Below, piece after piece: positions 33,641 to 45,215 of a stretch of DNA of 64,000 nt (positions are counted from its first letter, which is position 1; each line of letters opens with the position of its first letter). The stretch covers positions 620,001-684,000 of the forward strand of contig JAPVLO010000206.1 in assembly GCA_027257055.1 (NCBI GenBank), written 5' to 3'. Below the pieces are notes generated by a model. It saw only the letters and a program-made list of their open reading frames with translations. It ran no database searches and had not been told where the DNA came from. Position numbers and translations under genes: made by a program. Source of the stretch: Cephalopachus bancanus (Eukaryota > Chordata > Mammalia > Primates > Tarsiidae).

Positions 33641-33984
33641 CCAAGAAGAAAAAAATAAAGTGGAAAGAGAATGAAAAGTGAATAACTATATAAAATTTTG
33701 AATAAAGTGGCCAGGAGAAGTATTGACGGGACCTCTGAGTAGGGATCTAAAGGCTGTGCAGGCACAGAAAGTGTATTTCAGGTAAAGGAATGTTTATGGT
33801 CAAAATATCTATCAGTATGACACAGGCACTGACCAATCAGAACATATGCCCAAACAAATAAACACTGATGCGGGTCATAAACATTCACCAGGGCCTCATG
33901 CAGGAACCCAGCTCCACATCTAGCCATAAGAAAAGGGGACAGAAGTCAAAGACTCTGAGGTAGGAAAGTGCCTGTGTTTGATAA

Positions 33985-34189
33985 ATAACAAAAGGACAAT
34001 GTGAGTAGAGGGAGCAATCACAGAAGAAAGGAGGGGCCAGACCATATAGTGTCCTGTAAGTCATAGTATAGCCTTTAGTGTTTACTCTTCATGAAATAGG
34101 AAGTGGTTGAAGGATTTTGTGAAAAAGAGCAATATGATGTTTTATGTTTTAACACTATCACTCTGGCTGGTATATTGAAAGTAGACTGA
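33985..34189 (-). mobile_element. L2 fragment, left part
   Basis: Reverse L2: GGGCCAGACCATATAGTGTC, ACACTATCACTCTGGCTGG. The right part continues at 34,583 beyond an inserted MaLR LTR. Confidence 0.8.
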
Positions 34190-34582
34190 AGCAAAATGTT
34201 TTGATCAGAATATCTGTGTCCCCTCAAAATTCATATTTTTAAGCCCTAACCCCCAGTGTGATGGTATGTTGAGGTGAGGCCTTTGTGAAATAATTAGGAT
34301 TAGAGGTCGTGTGGGTAGGGCCTTCATGATGGGATTAGTGGTTTTGTAAGAAGAGGAAGAGAGCTAAATCTCTCCCCATATGAACACAGAGGAAAGGTCA
34401 CATGAAGACTCAGGGAGAAGGCAGCCATCTGCAAACCAAATCGAGAGCCCTCACTAGACACTAACCCGCTGACACCTTGATGTTGAACTTCAAGCTTCCA
34501 AATGTGTAAGAAAATAAATATTAGTTGATTAAGTCACCCAGTTTACGGTATTTTGTTATGATAGCTCAAGTTGACTAAGACA
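34190..34582 (+). mobile_element. MLT1-like MaLR LTR nested in L2
   Basis: Landmarks CCCCTCAAAATTCATA, GTGAGGCCTTTGTGAAATAA, GGGAGAAGGCAGCCATCTGC and TTTGTTATGATAGCTCAAG. The L2 at 33,985-34,189 resumes at 34,583. Confidence 0.82.
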
Positions 34583-35015
34583 GAAAGCAAAGGTGGAAGC
34601 AGGGAAACTTGTCGGGAGGCTGTTGCAGTAATCCAGGTGAGAAATGATGGCAGCTTGGGCAAGCATGGTGGCAGTAGAGGTGGTGAGAAGTAGCCAGATT
34701 CTGGTATATTTTAAAGTATAATGAATGACATTTTGAAAGTAGGAAAAATAGGAACAGATTGGATGAGAATTGTAGAGAAAGAGAAGAGTCAAGAATGTTA
34801 TCAAGGTTTTGAGCCTCAAGGAAGCATGGAGTATCCACCAAATAAGTTGATGAGGGCTGTGAGGGTCTTTTCTGGTAAAGGTGAAATCAGGGTATTCTTA
34901 TGTTCACCTCTGGACTTGTTGCATTTTAGAAGCCTACTTGACATCCAAGTGGAGAAAGTTGTTGAAGTACAAGTGTGGAGCTCAGGGATGATGACCGGAT
35001 TCATGATATACAAGG
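34583..35015 (-). mobile_element. L2 fragment, right part
   Basis: Reverse L2: GGAGGCTGTTGCAGTAATCC, GGTGGTGAGAAGTAGCCAGA and CTTGACATCCAAGTGGAGAA. Confidence 0.8.
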
Positions 35016-35194
35016 GGAACCAAAAAAACCCCAGAATTATTTTTGGGATTCAGGCCCCTTGTAGTACAGACTTCTCACACTAGGTAAGTGTTGTAGGGAC
35101 CAATTGGTATCACTGTACCAGCTAGCATTGTTGGGAGCGGCTATGTTCAGTGTCCGTGAATTTTTTCTGTGGGTTCTTTCAACTCGTTCACCCA

Positions 35195-35870
35195 TTTTAT
35201 CTATTTATTTTTTAACTTTTTAATTTTAAAGATATGGTGTACAATTCAGGAGTAGGTATGCAAGTGATCACTGTATGGGTAAAGTTTGGGCCTCTCTTTG
35301 GTCCCTGTTTCACCAGGTTTGAAATCAGATACCCTTATTGATGTTTGTGCCTCCTTCTTCCCCTGGCAGTTTCTGGCTCCTGCCAATCCGTTTCTTATAG
35401 TATTATGGTAAATGTTCAGGGTCCAATTATGAGTGAGAACATGTGGTACTCAGATCTTTATTTCTGTGATAAATCACTGAGCATTATAGACTCTAAATCC
35501 ATCCAAGTTGCTATAAAATCCATAATTTTGTTCTTTATGGCTGCATAATATTCCATCGCATATATGTACCACTTTTTTTTTTTATCCAGCCCAGTTTCAA
35601 TGGGTAGCATGGTTAGTTCCTTGTTTTTGCTGTTATAAATAGTGCTGCAATAAACATGCATGTGCAGGTATCTTTTTTGGTAGAGTGATTTAAGTTCCTC
35701 TGGGTATATTGCCAGAGGGGGATTGCTGGGTCATATGGAAGGCCAATTTCTAGTTCTTTTAAGAACCGCCACACTGTTTTCCATAGAGGCTGAACGAGTT
35801 TGCAATCCCACCAGCAGTGTAGAAGCGTTCCCTTTTCTCCATATACTTGCCAGCATCTGTTGTTTTTGTG
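35195..35870 (-). mobile_element. L1 3' segment (part 3 of rearranged L1)
   Basis: Minus-strand L1 3'UTR and ORF2 C-terminus. It is readable as MEYYAAIKNKIMDFIATWMD and, further up, [19 protein letters not shown]. It stops at NNRCW beside an Alu. It is the 3' part of a single L1 whose middle lies inverted at 36,017-37,066. Confidence 0.88.
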
Positions 35871-36010
35871 ATTTTTTTTTAAGTCAGAGTCTCACTCTGT
35901 TGCCCAGGCTGGTGTGCAGTGGCACACTCATGGCCACTGCAGCCTTGACTTGCTGATCTCAGGCAATCCTTTCGTCTCAGCCTTCCAAGTAGCTGGAACT
36001 ATAGTCACAC
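35871..36010 (-). mobile_element. Truncated Alu at left inversion junction
   Basis: Right half of an Alu (minus), from the T tail through CTCACTCTGTTGCCCAGGCT to GTAGCTGGAACTATAG, where it breaks off into a short CA run and then L1 sequence. Confidence 0.88.
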
Positions 36011-36016
36011 ACACAC

Positions 36017-37066
36017 AAATGAAATATCTTCCTAACCAGAGAAGTGAAAGATCTTTACAACGAAAACTACAAAACACTGCCCAAAGAAGTCAAAGATGAT
36101 GCAAACAAATAGAAAAATATTCCATGCTCATGAATTGGAAGACTCAACATTAAGATGTCCATCCTACCAAAGGCAATCTACTGATTCAATGCAATACCCA
36201 TTAAATTACCAGCACTATTCTTCTCACACCTGGAAACAATAATACAGAAATTCATATGGAAACATAAATGACCATGAATAGCCAAAACAATCCTCAGCAA
36301 AAGAAACAAAGTATGAGACTTTAAACTTTATTATAAGGCTACAATAATCAAAACAACGTGGTATTAGTACAAGAACAGGCATATAGACAAACAAGATAGA
36401 GATTCCAGAAGCAAAACCTCAATTTCTCAACCAACTCATCTTCAACAAAGCCTCCACCAACAACCACTGGGGAGAGGAGAATCTATTCAGTAAGTGGCGC
36501 TGGGAAAACTGGCTGACCATGTGCAGAAGAATGAAACAGGACTCCTACCTATCCCCATACACAAAAATCAACTCCAAATGGATCAAAGACCTAAACATAA
36601 AACCTCAGACATTAAGAATCTTAGAAAATGCAGGAGACACCCTTATGGAAATAGGAATAAGCAACCAATTCCTGATCAAAAGCCCATGCCATAAGAGGTA
36701 AGATTGACAAGTGGGACCTTGTCAAACTGAAAAGCTTCTGCAAAGCAAAAGAAACCATCAAGAGAGTAGGGAGACAATCTACAGAACGGGAAAAAAATAT
36801 TTGCCAACTGCATATCTGACAAAGATCTAACATCTAGAATATACAAAGACCTCAAATGTGCCAAAAGGAAAAAAAAAAAACAAACAGCCCCATTAAAAAG
36901 TGGGCAAAAGACATGACTAGACACTTCTCAAAGGAAGACATGCGACCAGCCAACAGACACATGAAAAAGTGCTCAGCCTCACTAATCATCAGAGAAATGC
37001 AAACCAAAACCACATTGAGTTACCATCTAACTCCAGTAAGAATGGCCATCATTAATAAAACAAAAA
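36017..37066 (+). mobile_element. Inverted L1 ORF2 middle segment (part 2)
   Basis: Plus-strand ORF2 sequence equivalent to about 13,675-14,745 of the full-length L1 (from VKDLYNENYKTL-like sequence to [13 protein letters not shown]). Its right end is exactly contiguous, in L1 coordinates, with the start of part 3. Its left end lies about 75 bp after the end of part 1. Many stops; non-coding. Confidence 0.88.
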
Positions 37067-37067
37067 A

Positions 37068-37368
37068 GACCAGGTGCAGTGACTCACGCCTATAATCTCA
37101 GCACTTTGGGAGGCTGAGGTGAGACGATTCCCTGAGCCCATGGGTTCAAGACCAGCCTGGGCAACTTGGCGAGATCTCATCTCTACAATAAATCAAAAAA
37201 TTAGCCAGGCATGGTGGTTTCGCATGCCCATAGTTACAGCTACTTGGAAGGCTGAGGTGGACGCATCTCCTGAGCCCAGCAGGTTGAGGTTGCAGTGGCC
37301 GTGAGTTGCCAATGTGTTCTAGCCGGGGCAACAGAGTGAGGCTCCAACTCAAAAAGAGAAAAGAAAAG
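37068..37368 (+). mobile_element. Alu at right inversion junction
   Basis: Full-length dimeric Alu (plus) with an AAAAAGAGAAAAGAAAAG tail, placed between L1 parts 2 and 1, opposite in orientation to the Alu at 35,871. Confidence 0.9.
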
Positions 37369-37692
37369 TGATTGTCTTTTGCACATTTATTTTGTACCTT
37401 GAGATTTTGCCAAAGTTCTTTATCAGTGCATGGAGGTTTTTAAAAGATTCTCTTGGATTTTCGAGGTATAGGATCATATCGTCAGCAAATAGAGATAACT
37501 TGACTTCCTCTTTTCCTATTTGGATAGCCCTGATTTCCTCCTCTTGTCTGATTGCTCTAGCTAGGACTTCCAACACTATATTAAATGGAAGGGGTGAGAC
37601 TGGGCAACCTTGTCTTGTTCTGGTTTTCAGGAAAAATGTTTCCAATTTCTGCCTGTTTTGCATTACGTTGGCTGTGGCTTTATCAGAGATTT
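37369..37692 (-). mobile_element. L1 ORF2 reverse-transcriptase segment (part 1)
   Basis: Minus-strand fragment encoding GTRQGC-like [20 protein letters not shown], the catalytic [12 protein letters not shown] and [11 protein letters not shown]. It ends beside the Alu at 37,068-37,368. In L1 order it directly precedes part 2. Confidence 0.88.
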
Positions 37693-38489
37693 ACCCATGT
37701 TATGGTGGGTGACTTACGAGGTCACCTGACCACACCACATTGATTGTTCAGCAGTTTTTGACCAAATACAGGTGAACCCCGTGCCCCACCCTCCCTATTC
37801 ACCCAATCCTCATGCCTCCGGCAACCTTTTTTTGTTTCCCCAGATGAAAAATGTCCTCAAAGTGAAATGTTTTGCTAATGTGGAAGAAGTGAAACAAAAA
37901 CCGACAGAAGCACTAAAAGGATCAAAATTGACAAGTTGAAAAACTGTTTTGAGCAGTAGAAAAAAACATCTCCATAGGTGTATTGCATCAAACAAAGAGT
38001 ACTTTGAAGGTGACTGAAGTTAAAACATGTAATAATAAATACACATTTTTTGTAAGTAAATTCTGAGGGGGGTTTTGGTGTTTCTCTTATAAATTTGAAA
38101 CTCATCATCACATAGAATGTATCCAAAGCCAAGTGACTGGATGAAATCATCTAGGTAGTAAGCTTAGACAGTTTGGGTGGCCTTGTCTCTAGCTTTAGAT
38201 TGTAAGAGCAACTTTTAACACTGTTGAAGAGAATAAAAGATATCAGAGGAGAACTAGAATTCCCTCCCTGCTCACTCCAATTCCAGGCTGGTTAGGAAGA
38301 ATTCATGGTTTCCAGAGATAGATGTTAGTGAGCCAGGCCAATGTTCCTGTGGTGTAGGGTCAACACTAAGAGTGTAAAAACAAACAGACACATCTGAATC
38401 TCCAAATCTCAAATCCAGTTGGGAACATTATCACAGACAAGATGAAAGAGCTGTTGACTAGCAGCTGGAAAAATAGCTCTCGTATTCTA

Positions 38490-38670
38490 GCTCAGTGGTT
38501 CTCAATTTGGCGATACTTTGGAATCACCTGGAGAGCTTTAGTATCACTGAGGCTTGAGTCCCACTCCAGGATTCTGACTTAATTGATCTGGAGTGCAGCC
38601 TGGATTCTGGGAGATTTTAATGTTCCCCAGGGATTCCGATGTACAGCCAAGGTTGAAAACCACCACTGGA
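38490..38670 (+). mobile_element. hAT-Charlie MITE
   Basis: Inverted ends CAGTGGTTCTCAATTTGG and GGTTGAAAACCACCACTG enclose CACCTGGAGAGCTTTAG and CTGACTTAATTGATCTGG. Confidence 0.82.
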
Positions 38671-39112
38671 GCTGAAGAACGTTACAGTTAATTATCATTG
38701 TCATCACCTTTAGAAGCAATTCTGAGTTTGCTTTTTGCTCAGAAAGACATTAGGGAGAAGTGACTAAACAGTGACAGACTGTTGACTCGGAAGGCTGAAA
38801 AATAGACAAAGTATAACTAGAAGTATTGAACATACATTTTAAGTTGTTTGTAGTAGATTGTTTCTCAGAACATTTCTAAGATCACAAGGATGTATGCAAA
38901 CAGAACGATAATCTGGGCATTTTCTTGTAGTTTGTGCTAGAGGTAGGTGTTGTATAAAATAACAGAACTACCATCAGCTGGTCTGTGTGGAAAGGATTAT
39001 AAAGCACGTACACAGAGTATACCAAAAGATAGGCAATGGGAGTGAAATTAACACTTTTCAGAATAATGCAGAAAAGGCAAAGATATGAACACTGCTTATT
39101 TATATAAGAAAT

Positions 39113-39405
39113 TTTTGTCTGAGTGCAGTGGCTCGCATCTCTAATCACAGCACTTAAGGAGGCTGAGATGAGAGGATTATTTGAGACCAGGAGTTCAAGA
39201 CCCGTTTGGGCAATGGAACGAGACCTTATCTCTATAAAAAGAATTAAAAAAATTAGGCGTGGCGACATGTGCCTATAGTCCCAGCAACTCAGGAGGCTGA
39301 TGTAGAAGAATCACCTGAGCCCAGGAGGTCAAGGCTGCAGTGAGCTGTGATGGTGCCACTGCACTCCAGCGTGGGCAACAGAGTGAGACTCCAATATAAA
39401 GAAAA
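39113..39405 (+). mobile_element. Old Alu (AluJ-like)
   Basis: Diverged dimeric Alu with middle A-rich linker and a short tail. Confidence 0.88.
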
Positions 39406-41009
39406 AATTAACTATTTAAACAGTGCTTTCAGAATTCCTTTCAAACATATTTCTGGTTGGTTGGTTTGTTTGCAAAAATCTGGTTCCTTCTGAGCCCCAT
39501 GTTGCTGACCCTGAAAAGGTCACAGTGTTCTCGTGGCTGCAGTACAGGAACATCACATCCATGAGACGGGTAGATTTTGTGGCTTGGTATTGTGAAAAAT
39601 AAAAGCATTTTGAAGAGAAAAGCAACACCACCCTAAGTTCCGATTGCTCTCAATAAATTAACATGGCTCTTCTGTAGGGAGAACAAGTAAAATGTTAGAA
39701 AAATAGTACAGTTTGTACTATTTCACCATTAGGCAGAGGTTATGGGGTTTAATTTAGGTTCAGGCGATCCAGCAGACTTTGTCTCAAAACCTTGAATATT
39801 CACACAGAATCTGACCACAAAAACAAAGCTGAGACCCAAACAAAAACACAATGTTTTCTGTTTCCTAGTTGTGTTTGTCAGCAGTGGTTTATCTGAGGCA
39901 AAGGACTCTGGATTTTCATGCTATTGTTCCTTTTTAGGGTGTATTGAATCCAAAAAAAAGGTGCTTCTGTCATATGGAATGCTAAGGTTGAGTTTTAAAC
40001 TCTCTGGAAAAATAAATGTCTCAATCAGATGTATTCTGTTATAAGCAGTAATAGGTGGATTCGTTCTTGGGTAGTATCAACAATCTGTGCTTCAAACCAG
40101 ATGTTTAATTCTGGGTGGAATGCTAAACTGTGTTTTAAAGAGATGACTGACACTGGTATTTCAGAAATTTTAAGCAAGAAATTTCCTCATATTGTTTCTT
40201 CTTCTTCTTCAAGCTAAATGACCTTGGGCAAATTACTCCACTTGTGAAATTTAGTATCCTCTGTAGGACTTCTACCCATATTTGCTTTAATATGGTTTCA
40301 AGACCAAATGTGATCATTCAACGTGGAAAATTATAAAGTGCTTTTCATAGTTATTATTAGCAAGTTAACAATGTTATACTTGAGAATCTGTACCTGCAAA
40401 TAGTATTGTAGCATGCATTAGTGAGATGGTAACATTTTTAGAGATAACATATATGTTCTCAATAAGAAGGTTGAAGTTAAAATAAATTTTACATTTATTA
40501 TCTCATTACTTACCCTGATATAACCTATGAAAAATGTTCATTTCTCAGTTTTAAAGATGACACAAGCAGCTCAGAATTATTGTATGATAATTGATATGCA
40601 TACACATATTTGCATATGTATTTACTGGGGTACTACTCTGTGTTAGACATTGTTAAGCATTTTTTACCTGTGTGGTGTTAGCTCCAAAAGCAGGTTTCAA
40701 ATCTAATTCATTAAACTCTCTAATGCCCTCCTTACTACCTAACTCTGCTTATCATATTGGGCATTTTTTAGAAGATCCTATCCAGTGAAAAAGTGAGGAT
40801 TTAAAGATAGAGTGACATCATGCGCAAGGCTCCCATAGGTATGTGGATGAAAGATAGGTGCATAAAAATGACAAAATATTTCTTATACATACGTAGCAAT
40901 ACAATCTTGTAAATCTCTTTTAGTTGCTCTTTTAAATTTTTCAAGTTCAGAAAATCACATACATAAGAAGCTGATGTTAATAGCAAGCAAACAAAGGGTT
41001 TATATTGGC

Positions 41010-41465
41010 TTCCTATGGCTGCGATAGCAAAATATCACAAACTGGGTAGCTTAAAACAGCAGACATTTATTATCTCACAGTTCTGCAGGCTTGAAGTTCA
41101 AAATCAAGGTGTTGGCAGGTTGGATTCCTTCTGGAGGCTCTGAGAGAGAATCTGTTCCATGCTTGTCTTCTAGCTTCTGGTGTTTGCTGGAAGTCCTTTG
41201 GCATTTCTTGGCTTGCAGCCATGTTCTGGCTGACTCTGCTTCTGCCATCACATGGCTTTCTTACCCATGTGGCTGTGCATCTCCAAGTTTCTCTCTTTAA
41301 AAGGGACACAGGTTATTGGATTTATGTTCCACCCTAATCCAGCATAACTTCATCTTAATTGATTACATCTGCAAAGACACAATATCCAAATGACATCACA
41401 TTCACTGGTACTAGGGATAGGTTTTCAACATTTCTTTTTGAGAGGCACAATTCAACACACAAAGG
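41010..41465 (-). mobile_element. MLT1-like MaLR LTR
   Basis: Reverse-oriented landmarks: CTGCGATAGCAAAATATCAC, ACAGTTCTGCAGGCTTGAAG, TCACATGGCTTTCTTACCC and ACTTCATCTTAATTGATTAC. Confidence 0.82.
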
Positions 41466-41469
41466 GTTT

Positions 41470-42689
41470 AAAAAAAAATTTTTTTGGCTGAAACATTTGA
41501 CTGTAAATTGTAGACATATTGCCCCATTTCTCCTAAATACTCTGTGTGCATTTTCTAAAAAGTGACACTCTCTTGCATAATAACCACAGTATTTTTATAA
41601 AAATCAAGACATTAACATCAATATCAATTACCATCTAATCAACACACTCTATTCAAATGTTGCCAATTATCTCAATAAATTATTCATAACAAAACAAACC
41701 AAAAGCAAATGTCTTCCCTTTTGCCCTTTTTCTACATGATCTAGGATCCAATCTAGGACCATTTAGTTGACTGGTCTCTTTGACTTCTTTCAAGTTGGAA
41801 CTGTTCCCAGTTTTTTCTTGCTTCTGAAGATTTTGACATTTTTAAGAGTACAGGCCTATAACTTTGCAATGTCCTTTAATTTGGGTCTTTCTGATACTTC
41901 CTCAAGATTCATATAATTGAATTGGGAAATATATGATGCTAGTTTGTCCCATTATTGGCAGTGCTATTATCACTTGGTTAAGATGGTACATGCAGGGTTT
42001 CTCCACTGTGCGACTACTGAATAATTAATAAGCAGTTGATATGCAATTTGCAGGGAGTTACTTTGAGGCTATGTAAATATATCCTGTTCCTCATCAAACT
42101 TTTACCCAGCAGTTTTAGCATCCATTGATGTTTTCTGCTTGAATGATTTATGATTGTGAAATAGTAATTTCTAATTCCATCATTCCTTCTGTACTTATTA
42201 GCTGGTATTCAGCTGAAGAAAGAGTTTTCCCTTTTGTATTCATTTATACAAATAAGGGTTCATGGATATTTATTTTATTCAATGGGTTATAATTTATTAT
42301 TATCATTATTTACTGTGATTGTCATATTTGGGCAGTGAGAGTCCCTTCATGCTGGCTCCTGTTTCCTTTTGACATGTCCTTAATCATTATTTGAGTATTC
42401 TTAGTTTCTGGTTCAACACAATATTCCAGACTTATCTTGTACTTTCTCTGCCTCAGTCATGGAATTATCCATTTCAACAACAAGCCATGTTTTCTTTTAG
42501 TGAAGGATGGTATTTAAAAACCAAGATTTGGGGTAGAAAGTACACCCCTTTTTACTGGGGTTTCATTGCTTCTAGGCCTTTTCAGAAGATATACATAGGA
42601 AATATGTATATGTACACGTACATACATGTATGCATACATGTCTCTATGTTTGTATCTGTCCATATGGATATCTATGTACCCATCAACAT
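41470..42689 (+). mobile_element. L1ME-like 3'UTR
   Basis: Old L1 3' untranslated region: GATTTTGACATTTTTAAGAG, GGTTTCTCCACTGTGCGAC, TCATGGATATTTATTTTATTC and CTTCTAGGCCTTTTCAGAAG. It is paralogous to 62,040-63,090 and continues after a MaLR LTR at 43,313. Confidence 0.8.
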
Positions 42690-43312
42690 AGTATAGACAG
42701 TATGATAGAATTCTAAAGGTGGTTTCCCTGAGATTCTTATCTCCTGGTTATTCAACCAAACATTAATGCAGGGACTGCAGTGAAAGGATTTTGCAGATGT
42801 GGTTGAAGTCCTAAACCATTTGACCTTAAGATAAGATTATTCGGGTAAGCCTGGCCTATTCAGGTGAGTCCTTTAAAAACAGAGTTTTCTCCAGCTAGGA
42901 GAATAAGAGAAATAAAGCAGATCTGAAGCACAAGATCTGTGCACTCTTCCTGGCTTGATGATAGTGGGAGGACAGAGTGACAAGGAATTGTGGTGGCCTC
43001 AAGGAGCTGAAGATGGCCCCAGCTGACAGCCAGAAAGAAAACAGGACCTCAGCCCTATAAAAACACGGAAATAAATTTTGCCAACAACCTGAATGAGCTT
43101 GGAAGTGGATTATTTTTAAGTCTGCACATAAAGGCCCAGACTGACTGATACCTTGACCTTGGCCTAGTGATGCCCTGTGCCTAGAACCCAGCTGAGCCTT
43201 CTTGGATTGCAGACTTACAGAACTGTGAGCTAATAAACGCATGTTATTTTAAGCCACTAAACTTGTGGTAATTTGTTATAGCAGCAATAGAAAACTAATA
43301 CAGATAGACATT
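42690..43312 (+). mobile_element. MLT1-like MaLR LTR nested in L1ME
   Basis: ATGTGGTTGAAGTCCTAAACC at the 5' part, GCAGACTTACAGAACTGTGA, CTAATAAACGCATG and TTTGTTATAGCAGCAATAG at the end. L1 3'UTR sequence flanks both sides. Confidence 0.82.
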
Positions 43313-43450
43313 GATATAAACGTAAAACTATGAGTTTATACTAACTCTACTGGGGTGTCATTACTTCTAGGCCTTTTCAGAAGAATATCATAGGATTTTT
43401 CTAGTCACCCTTCTATTATATCTGTACCTCCAAATATTAATAACCCGATT
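43313..43450 (+). mobile_element. L1ME-like 3'UTR, continuation
   Basis: Resumes after the MaLR LTR with AAACTATGAGTTTATACTAA and a second copy of the CTTCTAGGCCTTTTCAGAAGA block. Confidence 0.75.
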
Positions 43451-44047
43451 TCCATTATCTTCAAGAAATTTACTTATTTGCTCAATTCCCTCATATATAA
43501 CCAACTTCCTCACCATGTAGACCATCTCCTTGGACTTGGCCTCACATAACACAGTGGTCACACTGATTAATTACCTCCCACACCTACCCCATTATGTACA
43601 GTAAATCTCATTGTTTGAGATACCCAAACCTAGACCTCACTACCCATGGGGCCCATCCCAGCCAAGTTGTTCATGGACTATGGACCCCATGAATGATTTA
43701 TATTTAAGTACTTTTTTTAAAGCATCATTTCAGAGACTAATTCCATGACAGGTAAATAGTAGATACGTACCACCTTTTACTCTAACACCTGCCATTAATA
43801 TGAAACAGCATTTTACAGAGTACCACTCTGTTGTGTTAGACATTCTGAAGCAATTCTAGATGAGTATAATGCCTGCTTTCAGACTGCCATTTTTTGATGT
43901 AGTATGAAAGAATTGCAACCCTAAATGGATAAGTGAATTTTTACTTTGCCTGACAATCTTCTTCAGAATCTGATAGACTTTCTCATCTAATTTTGAGTTT
44001 TTTGGGTTTTTTTTACAAACATCCTGTGATATTGTGATATAAGAAAC

Positions 44048-44403
44048 ATTTTGTCATAGTCCATTTTCTGCTGCTATTATAGAGTATCATAGACTGGGTA
44101 ATTTGTAAAGGACAAAAAATCTCAAATGTATTCATGTAGCTCACAGTTCCAGAGTTTGGGGCGCCCAAAACCATGCATGCTCTGATATGTGGTGAGCGCC
44201 TTCTTGTAGTACCATGACACAGTGAAGGGCATCACATGGCAAGGATGCATGCCCACAAGACAGAGTATGTCACATTTAAAATAATGGCATTAATCCATTC
44301 ATGAGGGCCAAGATCTCATGATCTAATCACCTCTTAGAGGCCCAGTACCCTTACATTAGCAATTAAATTTCAACATGAGTTTTGGAGAGGACATTCAAAT
44401 CAT
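44048..44403 (-). mobile_element. MST/THE1-like MaLR LTR
   Basis: TAGTCCATTTTCTGCTGCTA, GACTGGGTAATTTGTAAAG, CTCATGATCTAATCACCTC and CAACATGAGTTTTGGAGAGG. It abuts the MLT2 LTR at 44,405. Confidence 0.82.
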
Positions 44404-44404
44404 A

Positions 44405-45215
44405 GCAGTCGTCATCCTCAGTTCCTGGCACAGAGCTCTTGAACCCCTTAGAATTAGAACCCCTAATAGGGGCTAAAGGGGTGTCTTTTGTTATTCATAC
44501 TAAGCTCCTCTTAACCTTACCTGAGTTTATGCTAATAAACTGGGAGGATGAGCGCTGATTGCCAGAGAAGGCAACCATGTGATTAGAGTTGGAACTTTCA
44601 GCCTTATTCCTGAACTTCAGGGACAGGAGAAAGGCTGGAAGTTGATTACAATCATTAAAGGTCAATGATTTAATCAATCATACCTAGGGAACAGAGCCCC
44701 CTCATAGTTTTCTTTAAATAAAATTACATTTTTAAAAATATAAACCATAAACAACAGGGTTTAAAAGCATCTGGGCTGGTGAATACATCCAGAGGATGAA
44801 AGGATGGTGGCCCCAGAGAGGGCACGAACCTCAGTACACACCCCATCCACATACCTTGTCCTGTGTATCTCTCCCACTTGGCTGTTCCTGAGTTTTCTTC
44901 TTTGTAATAAACTGGTAATAGTAAGTAAAATGTTTCACGGAGTTCTGTGAACCATTATTGCAAATTACCATACCTGAGGAGGGGTTCGTGGAAACCCCTG
45001 ATTTATAGCCATCCAGTCAGAATTACAGGTGGAAACTTGGGACTTGTTACTGGCATCTGAAGTGAAGGCGGTGTTGTGGGACTAAGCCTTTAACCCGTGG
45101 GGTTTGCACTAATCACTCTAGGGTTGTTAGTGTCAGAATTGACTTGCAGGACAATCACTCAGTGTCCAGAGGGTTGGAGAATTGGTTGATGTGATAAAAA
45201 TCCCCATTTTGGGTG
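44405..45215 (+). mobile_element. MLT2-type ERVL LTR
   Basis: Shares TTCCTGGCACAGAGCTC, AATAAACTGGTAATAGTAAG, GTTGTGGGACTAAGCCTTTA and TAGTGTCAGAATTGACTTG with the copy at 17,160-18,185. Solitary LTR, no internal genes. Confidence 0.85.
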
